Below are positions 1-6,284 of a DNA stretch of 10,153 nt, piece by piece. The notes below the pieces were generated by a model. That model was not told the origin of the DNA, made no database searches, and saw only the letters and a program-made list of their open reading frames with translations. This DNA is from Nitrospirales bacterium. Lineage in GTDB: Bacteria; Nitrospirota; Nitrospiria; Nitrospirales; UBA8639. A program made the translations under genes and the position numbers. The stretch covers positions 1-10,153 of the forward strand of contig JAJDBO010000098.1 in NCBI GenBank assembly GCA_029261305.1, in the 5' to 3' direction. Position 1 is the first letter of the stretch. Each line of letters starts with the position of its first letter.

Positions 1-872
1 CCTTTAGTTTCGTGATACACCGGGACGATTCGGCCAACATGAAGGAGGACGTCCTCCTCAGGATCAACAATTTCAAATTGTGGGGTTCGCATTTGCCAAT
101 GTACCCGTCTTCCGGGTGCCACACTGACTGTCCCGTTCAACACGACCCGCATCCCAGCCTGAAACGTTTTTTCTAAATAGGGCTGATTGAAAAAAATTGC
201 TTCCATCGATCCAGTCTCGTCCCGGATAAAGACGGAGACCAGAGTCATATTGCGTCGAGGAATGCGTCGCAATGTTGTTCGATCAACAATACCTGACACG
301 GTGGCCTTCTCCCCAGCCACTAGAGTAAACATTGTTGAAATGACCGACCGATCTTCGTACCGCCAAGGTAATACCCACAAGGCATCTTCAACGGTCCGAA
401 TCCCCAGCCTCTCGAGTAACAGGGCACGCTTGGGCCCTACGCCTTTGGCATACTGAATGGATACTTCATGAAGAGGTCGGCCCACCGTCCGGGGTTGAGG
501 CTCAACGTCCCGAGCATTGCTGCATGACCTAGCGGTTTTTGTTTTAGATGGTATTCCATCGCGCGATCCCACCAAGAAGCCAATTCGGTCCAAAATGTTT
601 TTGGCCTGGTGCAATCGATTTAACTCATTGTTTCCCGGCAATTTTTCCTGGGTCTGAAATAAGGAGCGAAGCGTCAGCAACTCTGTTTCGATTTTTCGTG
701 GAAGGACTGCATCACCCAAGGCACGGACAATTTGATCCGAAATAAAGCTATCGAGGTTTTTTATGGAAGCGTTTTGTGCTCCTCCCCGCTGATGGGCTAG
801 CTCAATAGGCCGCCGCAATCTCTGAAGGAGCCCATGAAGATGATACAAGGCATCGGAGGGTAAAATAGCCAT
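1..872 (-). CDS. recG: ATP-dependent DNA helicase RecG, N-terminal part (partial)
   Basis: RecG remodels stalled replication forks and branched DNA such as Holliday junctions. The first 290 codons are visible, and the helicase motor lies beyond the left edge. From about residue 137 the protein matches the RecG core: a helix-hairpin-helix-like stretch (YAKGVGPKRALLLERLGI), then LPWRYEDRS at 169-177, then an OB-fold wedge domain (about 185-270), ending with GRIVPVYHETK, a typical RecG sequence. Residues 1 to about 130 are an N-terminal extension missing from E. coli RecG, predicted helical and ending in a polar linker. Longer RecG proteins, such as the Thermotoga one, carry a helical N-terminal domain. 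The ATG at 872 is chosen because no ATG, GTG or TTG appears in frame close upstream, although no clear ribosome binding site precedes it. The gene is divergent from rpmB, with 141 bases between them. The family call is secure; the exact start is less so. Confidence 0.93.
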   Translation of the reverse strand, partial: MAILPSDALYHLHGLLQRLRRPIELAHQRGGAQNASIKNLDSFISDQIVRALGDAVLPRKIETELLTLRSLFQTQEKLPGNNELNRLHQAKNILDRIGFLVGSRDGIPSKTKTARSCSNARDVEPQPRTVGRPLHEVSIQYAKGVGPKRALLLERLGIRTVEDALWVLPWRYEDRSVISTMFTLVAGEKATVSGIVDRTTLRRIPRRNMTLVSVFIRDETGSMEAIFFNQPYLEKTFQAGMRVVLNGTVSVAPGRRVHWQMRTPQFEIVDPEEDVLLHVGRIVPVYHETK

Positions 873-1013
873 ATAGAGGAAAGTTATACTGTGTAGACCT
901 CTTCCAGGCCAAATAGAAAGGAAATTTACCGAAGATAGGGTTGTCAGAATAGCTGAGGGTATGGTAACAAGAGAGGTTGCCGGTTACAATTATGTGATGG
1001 AGGATTTTTAGTC

Positions 1014-1205
1014 ATGGCATTTGCATGTACAGTTTGTGGAAAGAAACGCATGTCGGGAAATAACGTGAGTCATGCCAACAACAAAACTAAACGAGTCTTT
1101 CGCCCAAACCTTCAAAGTGTGAAAGCGTTAGTCAATGGCGCAGCTCAAAAAATTAAAGTCTGCACGCGGTGTTTACGTTCTGGTCTTGTAAAAAAAGCCG
1201 TCTGA
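1014..1205 (+). CDS. rpmB: 50S ribosomal protein L28, zinc-binding type
   Basis: This is a small basic protein of the large ribosomal subunit, 63 residues long, which is normal for the short bacterial L28 form. It begins [20 protein letters not shown], the standard L28 start. Two CxxC pairs (C5/C8 and C49/C52) are the zinc-ribbon ligands of the zinc-binding L28 paralogue class; L28 proteins lacking them also exist in bacteria. A strong ribosome binding site GGAGG lies at 999-1003, 10 bases before the ATG. It is the only plus-strand gene in the window, divergent from recG and convergent with msrB. Its last codons (GCC GTC TGA) form one arm of the terminator hairpin described separately. I did not find a convincing promoter in the 141-base spacer. 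Confidence 0.96.
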   Translation: MAFACTVCGKKRMSGNNVSHANNKTKRVFRPNLQSVKALVNGAAQKIKVCTRCLRSGLVKKAV

Positions 1206-1239
1206 TCTCGTTGACCTGATCAACGAAGACTCAGACGGC
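1190..1239 (-). terminator. Intrinsic terminator for msrB, overlapping the 3' end of rpmB
   Basis: GCCGTCTGA (1197-1205) pairs with TCAGACGGC (1231-1239), and TCGTTGA (1208-1214) pairs with TCAACGA (1220-1226) around the loop CCTGA. Bases 1206-1207 can also pair with 1228-1229, so the stem is nearly continuous. On the minus strand the hairpin is followed at once by seven T residues (1196-1190), which is the textbook intrinsic terminator arrangement for transcription coming from msrB. On the plus strand the hairpin is followed only by a weak, interrupted T-rich stretch, so it may also end rpmB transcripts, less efficiently. The outer left arm and the A7 run lie inside rpmB coding sequence, including its stop codon. 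Confidence 0.8.
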
Positions 1240-1313
1240 TTCCAGTATTTCTCCCCTAGCCGTTCACTTTTTCAAACATTTCTCAAACTACATGAGATTC
1301 CCGTCCTAGGGTT

Positions 1314-1838
1314 TTAGCCTTCTTGTCGATTTAATTCTTCGGCAGGCTTAAAGACCAGTGCCGCTGCATTAATGCAATATCGCAACCCGGTTGGGGCTGG
1401 CCCATCATCGAACACGTGGCCTTGATGTCCACCACAACGTCTGCAGTGCACTTCGGTTCGAGGGTAGATGAGTTTCCAATCCGTTGTGGTCTCTATGGCA
1501 TTGGGCGTAATCGGTTCCCAAAAACTTGGCCATCCAGTTTTACTATCAAACTTTTCCTCCGATGAGAAAAGTGCCAGGTCACATCCTGCGCAATTGTAGT
1601 CACCCTTGACCTTGCTATTATGGAAGTGGTGCTGAAAGGGTCGTTCCGTCCCCTCTTGCCGAAGGACGTGATATTGCTCTGGTGTCAGGATAGCCTTCCA
1701 TTCTTGATCCGTTTTGACCACCTCAAACTTCATGCCAGACTCTTTGGCTAGGGCATGACCGAATCCTAGGCTTTTGGCAATAACCCCTAGTCCCATTATA
1801 GCTCCTACCGCGAGTAATGATCGTCTTCCCAATTCCAT
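1314..1838 (-). CDS. msrB: Peptide-methionine (R)-S-oxide reductase MsrB, exported
   Basis: MsrB reduces the R epimer of methionine sulfoxide in proteins. This copy has 174 residues: a signal region (1 to about 31) followed by the complete SelR domain. Zinc ligands are C83/C86 (NCAGC) and C132/C135 (CRRC). The catalytic cysteine is C155 in GLRYCINAAAL. TGWPSFW (101-107) and GGHQGHVFDDGPAPTG are hallmark blocks. The N-terminus MELGRRSLLAVG carries a twin arginine, a hydrophobic stretch and an A-L-A site near 29-31, suggesting Tat export to the periplasm; the motif lacks the usual F and K, so a Sec or lipid-free anchor cannot be excluded. The ATG at 1838 is preferred over one 11 codons upstream because AAAAGGAG (1852-1845) sits 6 bases before it. 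A strong terminator lies downstream. The family is certain; the export route is inferred. Confidence 0.94.
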   Translation of the reverse strand: MELGRRSLLAVGAIMGLGVIAKSLGFGHALAKESGMKFEVVKTDQEWKAILTPEQYHVLRQEGTERPFQHHFHNSKVKGDYNCAGCDLALFSSEEKFDSKTGWPSFWEPITPNAIETTTDWKLIYPRTEVHCRRCGGHQGHVFDDGPAPTGLRYCINAAALVFKPAEELNRQEG

Positions 1839-1844
1839 GTCAGC

Positions 1845-1852
1845 TCCTTTTC
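1845..1852 (-). promoter_or_regulatory. Ribosome binding site that sets the msrB start
   Basis: AAAAGGAG on the minus strand ends 6 bases before the ATG at 1838. The alternative ATG at 1871 would add 11 residues ahead of the twin-arginine signal. The well-placed site therefore favours the shorter protein, whose N-terminus looks like a normal signal peptide. Confidence 0.75.
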
Positions 1853-1958
1853 CACTAAAGAAAAAAGTCACCTTTATAAATTACTGTAACAAATCCGCAA
1901 GGTGCTATGAGAGAGTCTTAGGATGCAAGAAAGTGTTACAGATGACTCGAGGGAGTGG

Positions 1959-2007
1959 TTCTGCCCAGACATTAGGCAATCCATAGTTGCTTAATGTCTG
2001 GGCAGAA
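1959..2007. repeat. 21-bp inverted repeat (stem-loop) between the MCP gene and msrB
   Basis: The left arm 1959-1979 (starts TTCTGCCCAGACATTA) and the right arm 1987-2007 (ends TAATGTCTGGGCAGAA) are complementary over 21 positions, with one difference that is a G-T wobble, around the 7-base loop TCCATAG. The hairpin starts about 55 bases downstream of the chemotaxis gene stop and about 120 bases upstream of the msrB start, all on the minus strand. Neither side has a clean T-tract, so it does not look like a classical intrinsic terminator. It could still act as a Rho-independent-like block, a 3'-end stabiliser for the upstream mRNA, or be a dispersed palindromic repeat. Confidence 0.85.
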
Positions 2008-2061
2008 TTCAATTTCGGGATTAGTAGGAAGGCTTCTGCTGAAGCAATCTGGCCACAGGCG

Positions 2062-3243
2062 TTAGACTTTAAACGTGGAAACTATGCCTTGAAGGTCTTC
2101 GGCCAAACCACGCAATTCGTGGCTTCGCTTGGCAGACTCTACTGCACCTGAACTGGTTTCTTCTCCAACCTGAGTGACGGCCTCAAGGTCTTTGGCAATT
2201 TGGTGAGTCGTCGTGGATTGTTGTTCGGCCGCTGCCGCGATTTGCTGAATCATTCCGGCTGTTTGCATCACAAGAGATTGGATTTTGGTTAACGCGTCAC
2301 TCGTTTCATTAGCCAACATCACCCCATTGCCGACTTTCTGAGTCCCGTCTTCCATCGACATCACAGCAGTTTTCGTGTCCGCCTGAATTTTCCGAATCAT
2401 TTCTGCAATTTCTTTAGTCGCTTTCGTGGTTCGCTCAGCGAGTTTTCTCACCTCGTCGGCTACTACGGCAAACCCTCGGCCTTGTTCCCCAGCTCGTGCG
2501 GCTTCAATCGCGGCATTGAGGGCTAACAGGTTTGTTTGATCCGCAATGTCCTCAATGGTCCCGACGATTTCACCAATTTGATCAGATGATTTTCCTAGGG
2601 CAGTAATCACAGAAGTAGATTGCCCCACCGCTTCGGCTACCAGCTGCATACTGGCCACCGCTTCAGTCACAACTTGCTGCCCAGTTTTGGCAGTATTCGA
2701 GGCTTCTTGTGCGATGCCGGATGCCTCCTGGGAATTTCGGGCAACCTCACCAGCCGTCATGGTCATTTCTTCAACGGCTGAAGCCGATTGCGTGATCTTC
2801 ATCTTTTGAGTATCAACACCCTTGGCCATTTCATCAGCAGTTTCGGTCATTTGTTGAGAGTCAATCGCGACTTGGTTTGTTACCTCTCCAACTCTGGATA
2901 TGGATAGTTGAAGCTTATCAATGAATTGGTTGACTAATTGTCCTAGCTGGCCAATTTCATCACTGTCCGTAATGGGAACCCGTTTAGTCAGATCACCTTC
3001 CCCTTGGGCAATATCTTCAACAACACTGGTTAAGCGTCTCAGCGGCAGAATCACCATTTTATGAACCAGCCATTGCACCATAACCAAGGTGGTGACGATG
3101 ACGGCAAGTAAATGACCAAAAGAGTGCAACCAGTCCTGGCCTGATCCAACCACCACATACAATTGGATACTTGACTGAATCAGAGCAATCGCTCCCAGGA
3201 CCACCCCGATCTTGATCCCAATTTTAAAATTTTGAAATCGCAT
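2062..3243 (-). CDS. Methyl-accepting chemotaxis protein without a periplasmic sensor domain
   Basis: This is a chemoreceptor of 393 residues that would signal to CheA/CheW at the inner membrane. Two membrane helices (about 11-33 and 44-66) are separated by only about 10 residues, so there is no extracytoplasmic ligand domain. A HAMP linker follows (about 63-116, with the conserved proline in ILPLRRL and the DEIGQL segment). The rest is the coiled-coil signalling domain, with the highly conserved hairpin tip at about 232-262 ([20 protein letters not shown], then [16 protein letters not shown]). There is no C-terminal pentapeptide for CheR/CheB tethering. The start is supported by GAGGAGGT (3254-3247), 3 bases before the ATG. 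No che genes are nearby, so it looks like an orphan receptor. It might sense membrane state, the cytoplasm, or work with a partner; that is inference. Confidence 0.93.
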   Translation of the reverse strand: MRFQNFKIGIKIGVVLGAIALIQSSIQLYVVVGSGQDWLHSFGHLLAVIVTTLVMVQWLVHKMVILPLRRLTSVVEDIAQGEGDLTKRVPITDSDEIGQLGQLVNQFIDKLQLSISRVGEVTNQVAIDSQQMTETADEMAKGVDTQKMKITQSASAVEEMTMTAGEVARNSQEASGIAQEASNTAKTGQQVVTEAVASMQLVAEAVGQSTSVITALGKSSDQIGEIVGTIEDIADQTNLLALNAAIEAARAGEQGRGFAVVADEVRKLAERTTKATKEIAEMIRKIQADTKTAVMSMEDGTQKVGNGVMLANETSDALTKIQSLVMQTAGMIQQIAAAAEQQSTTTHQIAKDLEAVTQVGEETSSGAVESAKRSHELRGLAEDLQGIVSTFKV

Positions 3244-3616
3244 GCTACCTCCTCAAATCCATCAAAATCGAAACCCAAAATTAAAAACGCAGAGGTTGTT
3301 TCCTAACACTACTAGAACTTCTACGCCTTCGTCTTGAAGAGCCCAAACGTTTCTTCCCGACAAGATGGATCAGTCCGTGGCCTAACACCGTAAGTTTTTG
3401 TGTGTTGTAGTTTGAGTCGGTATCTTTGGGACTAGTCTTAAGAGGGAAAGTTCTCCATTCACCTCGAATTAGGCATTGAATGGGTAAGGGTGTTAATGCT
3501 CAGAGCAATAGCCCTCGGTGAGCCCAAGAGAATTGTTTTCAACAATGTTTCCGGGAAGGGTGGTGAGAAAAATAAGAAAAGGAAGAGCAAAACGAAGAAT
3601 CGTAAACAATCGGGGA
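3244..3616. other. Gene-free spacer between the MCP gene and the HAD phosphatase gene
   Basis: I see no convincing gene here. The only open frame of note, on the plus strand from 3490, runs into the HAD gene in antisense and has no family resemblance. The right part (about 3553-3600) is strongly purine-biased on the plus strand, so the RNA leaving the HAD gene would be pyrimidine-rich and poor in structure. A small hairpin (ATTGTT, loop TTC, AACAAT) lies at 3532-3546. The promoter for the chemotaxis gene probably lies in the left half, but no good -35/-10 pair stands out. Confidence 0.6.
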
Positions 3617-4282
3617 TTATGATGACAAAACTGTCACCAGATCTTCAGGGGTCTCACAATAGAAATCAGGATTTAGAGCTAGCACCTTTTGGCGATTTCC
3701 ATAGCCGTATCCAACGGCACAAGCTTGCATGCCAGCTGCTTGAGCCGCTCGTACATCGTTGGTGCTATCTCCGACAAGCACAGCTCGTTCAGGAGCGACA
3801 CCTAATTGATCCAAGATTCGAAATAACATGCCAGGGTCAGGTTTGAGGTCGGTGGGATCTGTTGGGCATTCAATAGCCGAGAAGGTATCTCGAACGCCTA
3901 ATCCATCAACAATTCTTAATGTGTACTCCAAGGACTTATTGGTTGCGATGGCTTTGGTGGTATTTCCTAGTTTGTCGAATACCGCATCAAGGCCAGCGTA
4001 GTATTGCGTAGAATCTAGGCAATGGGCCAAATAATGCTCTCGAAAGATGGTCAAGGCTTCTTCGTACCGTAAGTCCTGGTCTTCGCCTACAGAAAGTTTT
4101 AATAGTCGCTTGACGCCATCTCCGACAAAACTAAAAATTTCTTCATGGGTCCGGGTCGGTAAATCCATGTCAGCTAACGTTAAATTGACCGAGGAAGCGA
4201 TATCGAATTTTGAGTCGATGAGGGTGCCATCAAAATCGAAAATTACTAGTTCAAATATAGAATTGGGCTGATTGGCATTCAT
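3617..4282 (-). CDS. HAD-superfamily hydrolase, phosphoglycolate phosphatase-like
   Basis: This 221-residue protein has all four HAD motifs. Motif I is DFDGTL with nucleophile D16 and acid/base D18, motif II is the threonine T114 in AIATNK, motif III is K147 in LKPDP, and motif IV is GDSTND with D172 and D176. A helical C1 cap is inserted between motifs I and II (about 22-100), as in the Gph/PGP subfamily that dephosphorylates 2-phosphoglycolate. Related members act on other small phosphates, including pyrophosphate, so the substrate is not fixed by sequence. The start codon overlaps the stop of the preceding gene as ATGA (4282-4279), with no strong ribosome binding site of its own, implying translational coupling. 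Phosphoglycolate could come from DNA repair or from oxygenase side reactions. The fold is certain; the substrate is a guess. Confidence 0.9.
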   Translation of the reverse strand: MNANQPNSIFELVIFDFDGTLIDSKFDIASSVNLTLADMDLPTRTHEEIFSFVGDGVKRLLKLSVGEDQDLRYEEALTIFREHYLAHCLDSTQYYAGLDAVFDKLGNTTKAIATNKSLEYTLRIVDGLGVRDTFSAIECPTDPTDLKPDPGMLFRILDQLGVAPERAVLVGDSTNDVRAAQAAGMQACAVGYGYGNRQKVLALNPDFYCETPEDLVTVLSS

Positions 4283-4875
4283 GATTTAGCATCTTTCAAT
4301 GAGGTGTGGAGTCGTTTTAATATGCTCTTTCGCTCTTCATGGCTTTCTTTCAACATGGCGAGGCGAACAAAATCTATTAATCGTTTTCTTCCAACATGAG
4401 GCGGAAACATTGGAGCAGTAATTCGCCAATGGTTTAACACCGCTCGTACGCGAATCCCAATCGTTTCAGTCCTTTTCTCAAGTAGAAATGTGGCAGCTTC
4501 CCAATGCATGAGGCCTATGATTTCAAAGGTGACTGGAATTATAGCCTCGGTGCTACTAATGACGTTCCATTCTTGAATATCATTGCTTACGGAATAGTCT
4601 AGGATCACAACGACCTGTCCCCAAGAAGGCTCTTCTTCCCATTCTACATATGGTCGAATAGCTTCATAGGATAAAGCTTGTAATCGTACCCCTTTTTTAT
4701 CCAAGGAAAGGTATTTTTTTACAATGCCGGCAGGGTCGTTCGTTAAATCACCAGTTAATGCGACGGCTTGGCCAGAGAAAACTATTGTACTCAAGCCAAA
4801 AACTAGGCCAAGGGCAAGAATAGAGTTTGGGGTGGATCGCATGCGTCTATCCAGGAATAGAAAAAACCGTTTCAT
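4279..4875 (-). CDS. Secreted protein of unknown function
   Basis: I do not recognise a family. The 198-residue protein has a Sec-type signal: positive residues at the N-terminus, a hydrophobic core at about 19-34, and a likely cleavage site after AVA (37-39), leaving about 159 residues. The mature part alternates hydrophobic strands and charged segments (DPAGIVKKYLSLDKKGVRL, then EWEEEPSW, VVVILDYSV, IIPVTFEIIG) and ends in a basic helical tail. The overall size and strand pattern recall small alpha+beta folds of the NTF2-like type, but that is only an impression. The start is uncertain: the ATG at 4875 has no clear ribosome binding site, and an ATG at 4842 would give a more conventional short signal peptide. 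Its stop overlaps the HAD start (ATGA), so the two proteins are probably made together. It lies 123 bases downstream of the response regulator gene. Confidence 0.82.
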   Translation of the reverse strand: MKRFFLFLDRRMRSTPNSILALGLVFGLSTIVFSGQAVALTGDLTNDPAGIVKKYLSLDKKGVRLQALSYEAIRPYVEWEEEPSWGQVVVILDYSVSNDIQEWNVISSTEAIIPVTFEIIGLMHWEAATFLLEKRTETIGIRVRAVLNHWRITAPMFPPHVGRKRLIDFVRLAMLKESHEERKSILKRLHTSLKDAKS

Positions 4876-4998
4876 GGGAAATGAGGAATCAATCCAGATG
4901 CTCCATGCCTAGAGAAGAGGGTATCGTTGTGAGGTGGGTGAGCGGGTACAAGGAAGAGAAATCAGCCCGGCCATAAGTGGGAACGTCGCAAAAGACTA

Positions 4999-5472
4999 TT
5001 AGCCTTTAATTAATATGACGAGAATAATCCCAAGGAGTAGCCAAAGCGGGATGGATAACATGAGCCCCCAAGCCAAACCTTGTGCGGTTTTCAGTCGTCC
5101 CTTTAGGGATCGCTTTTCTAAAGCCTTCTCAATCCGAAGTTTGACATCCTCTAAATGAAAGGGCTTGGTAATATAATCTTCGGCCCCACAACTAATTGAT
5201 TCTACAGCTGTTCCGATCGAAGGATGCCCTGTAATCATCAGAAAAATGACATCTTCATCAACCTCGCGAATGCGTTTCAGTAACCCCATTCCATCAAGGT
5301 TCGGCATCATCAGGTCCGCCAGGATGATCTCGAAATCGCCCTTTTGATATTTATTCAGGGCATCTTCTCCATCCTCTGCTGTCACGACTTCAAGGTCTAA
5401 GGTATGCAAAAATTGCGTCAATGCATCCCGAACACCTTCATCGTCATCGACTACAAGTATGCGTCCTGCCAC
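4999..5472 (-). CDS. Response regulator: single receiver domain with C-terminal membrane helix
   Basis: The protein has 157 residues. Residues 1-121 form a complete CheY-like receiver: acidic pocket D9-D11, phosphoacceptor D53 (LADLMMP), T81 (MITGHP) and K103 (YITKPF). Instead of a DNA-binding or enzymatic output there is a short basic linker (KRSLKGRLKTAQ) and a hydrophobic segment at about 132-155 (LAWGLMLSIPLWLLLGIILV) ending in KG, which reads as one tail-anchor membrane helix with the receiver in the cytoplasm. It begins with GTG. An in-frame TGA three codons upstream leaves no earlier start, and GAGGA precedes it at a short distance. No histidine kinase is visible. It lies 119 bases after lolA and 123 before the secreted-protein gene. 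The receiver may control a membrane partner by contact; this is inference. Confidence 0.92.
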   Translation of the reverse strand: MAGRILVVDDDEGVRDALTQFLHTLDLEVVTAEDGEDALNKYQKGDFEIILADLMMPNLDGMGLLKRIREVDEDVIFLMITGHPSIGTAVESISCGAEDYITKPFHLEDVKLRIEKALEKRSLKGRLKTAQGLAWGLMLSIPLWLLLGIILVILIKG

Positions 5473-5507
5473 GGTTCCTCACTTTCCTGATGTTTAAGGC
5501 TCTGGCG

Positions 5508-5537
5508 AATATAGCACAGCCAGCCAAACTGACCCAA
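5508..5537 (-). promoter_or_regulatory. Possible sigma-70 promoter for the response regulator gene
   Basis: On the minus strand TTGGGT (5537-5532) is followed after 18 bases by TATATT (5513-5508). The -10 box matches the consensus in five of six positions and the -35 only in three. Transcription would start near 5500, giving a leader of about 28 bases before the GTG at 5472. The site lies within the 119-base gap after lolA, which fits an internal promoter. The match is modest and could be chance. Confidence 0.3.
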
Positions 5538-5591
5538 AAAAATGCCATCTTCCAGGAGAAATTGTGGGAACGTATGTTGGAATGCAGTTCC

Positions 5592-6284
5592 TCAACCTTG
5601 AGGAAGAACATCTTCAACGACCACAACCCCTTCCGGTGGGTCCAATGTAAAGACTGTATCGTCGATTCCGGTATTCGCCTTGACGTTGGTGAAGCGAAAA
5701 GTTGAAATATTTCCGCTCATTTCATGAAGAGCGAGCGATCGGATAAAGTAGGTGTCTGGTTGGATTTCCGAAACAATTTGGGTTAACGAAGACGAGCCTG
5801 GCTGTCCATGGTTTTTCGGGATCAGAGTGAGTAAGGGCAGGCCCCCCTTGCCAGTTCGACCATTTTCAGTAGGTTGGACCTTGAAATGTTCTGTCAGCTT
5901 TCCCATTCCCTGCAGTAAATGGAGTGGAGCTTTTGTGGCCACCATCATCGTCAGGTTGCCTTTGAGAATTTGATTATGTTTCGGCACATACATTTGCAGT
6001 TGATCATTTTCTATATAAATATGTTCAACTGAAGGTTTTGTATAATCCCATCGTAGGTAGCCGGGTTTTTTAATATAGACTCGGCCAGATGATTGAAGAG
6101 GTGTGTCAAATCCTTCAATTCGAGTTTCTTGAATAAAATCAGCTTGAAAATCTTGAGTGGCCGCGTAACGAGTGTCCACACGTTTGACCAAATCCTGGAC
6201 CTGTTGTTCCATCGTATCCTTCCCGTGACTGTGAACGGGAACTAGAAATAGGGTGATGATGAGACTGGTAAGAAAAAACTTCAT
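5592..6284 (-). CDS. lolA: Outer-membrane lipoprotein carrier protein LolA
   Basis: LolA is the periplasmic chaperone that takes lipoproteins released by the LolCDE transporter and carries them to the outer membrane. The 230-residue protein has a signal peptide (MKFFLTSLIITLFLVPVHS) and the LolA hallmark GRVYIKKPGYLRWDYTKP at 67-84, followed by the strand-rich body (HIYIENDQLQMYVPKHNQ) of the incomplete barrel. The length is slightly above that of E. coli LolA (about 200 residues). Its ATG overlaps the ftsK stop as ATGA (6284-6281), with AAAGGG a few bases upstream inside ftsK, so it is translationally coupled. An ftsK-lolA order is common in Gram-negative bacteria, which supports both calls. 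No lolB is visible nearby, as expected outside beta- and gammaproteobacteria. Its presence indicates an outer membrane. Confidence 0.93.
   Translation of the reverse strand: MKFFLTSLIITLFLVPVHSHGKDTMEQQVQDLVKRVDTRYAATQDFQADFIQETRIEGFDTPLQSSGRVYIKKPGYLRWDYTKPSVEHIYIENDQLQMYVPKHNQILKGNLTMMVATKAPLHLLQGMGKLTEHFKVQPTENGRTGKGGLPLLTLIPKNHGQPGSSSLTQIVSEIQPDTYFIRSLALHEMSGNISTFRFTNVKANTGIDDTVFTLDPPEGVVVVEDVLPQG

Noticed and set aside
187..745. Plus-strand frames at 187-456 and 548-745
   Set aside because: Both are antisense to recG, whose minus-strand frame is open to the edge and clearly conserved.
941..990. Possible rpmB promoter (TTGTCA at 941-946, TACAAT at 985-990)
   Set aside because: The two boxes are 38 bases apart, and TACAAT alone would start transcription almost at the ribosome binding site.
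3490..3846. Plus-strand open frame of 118 codons
   Set aside because: Its right part is antisense to the HAD gene and its left part is a low-complexity lysine-rich stretch from the purine tract. There is no family resemblance.
5591..5604. Short palindrome at the end of lolA (TCAACCTTGA type)
   Set aside because: The stem is only about five pairs with a small loop and no T-tract, too weak to call a terminator.
5444..5626. Minus-strand frame of 60 codons with a hydrophobic stretch, lying between lolA and the response regulator
   Set aside because: It overlaps the end of lolA and the start of the response regulator, has no clear ribosome binding site and is best seen as spacer. A small membrane peptide cannot be fully excluded.
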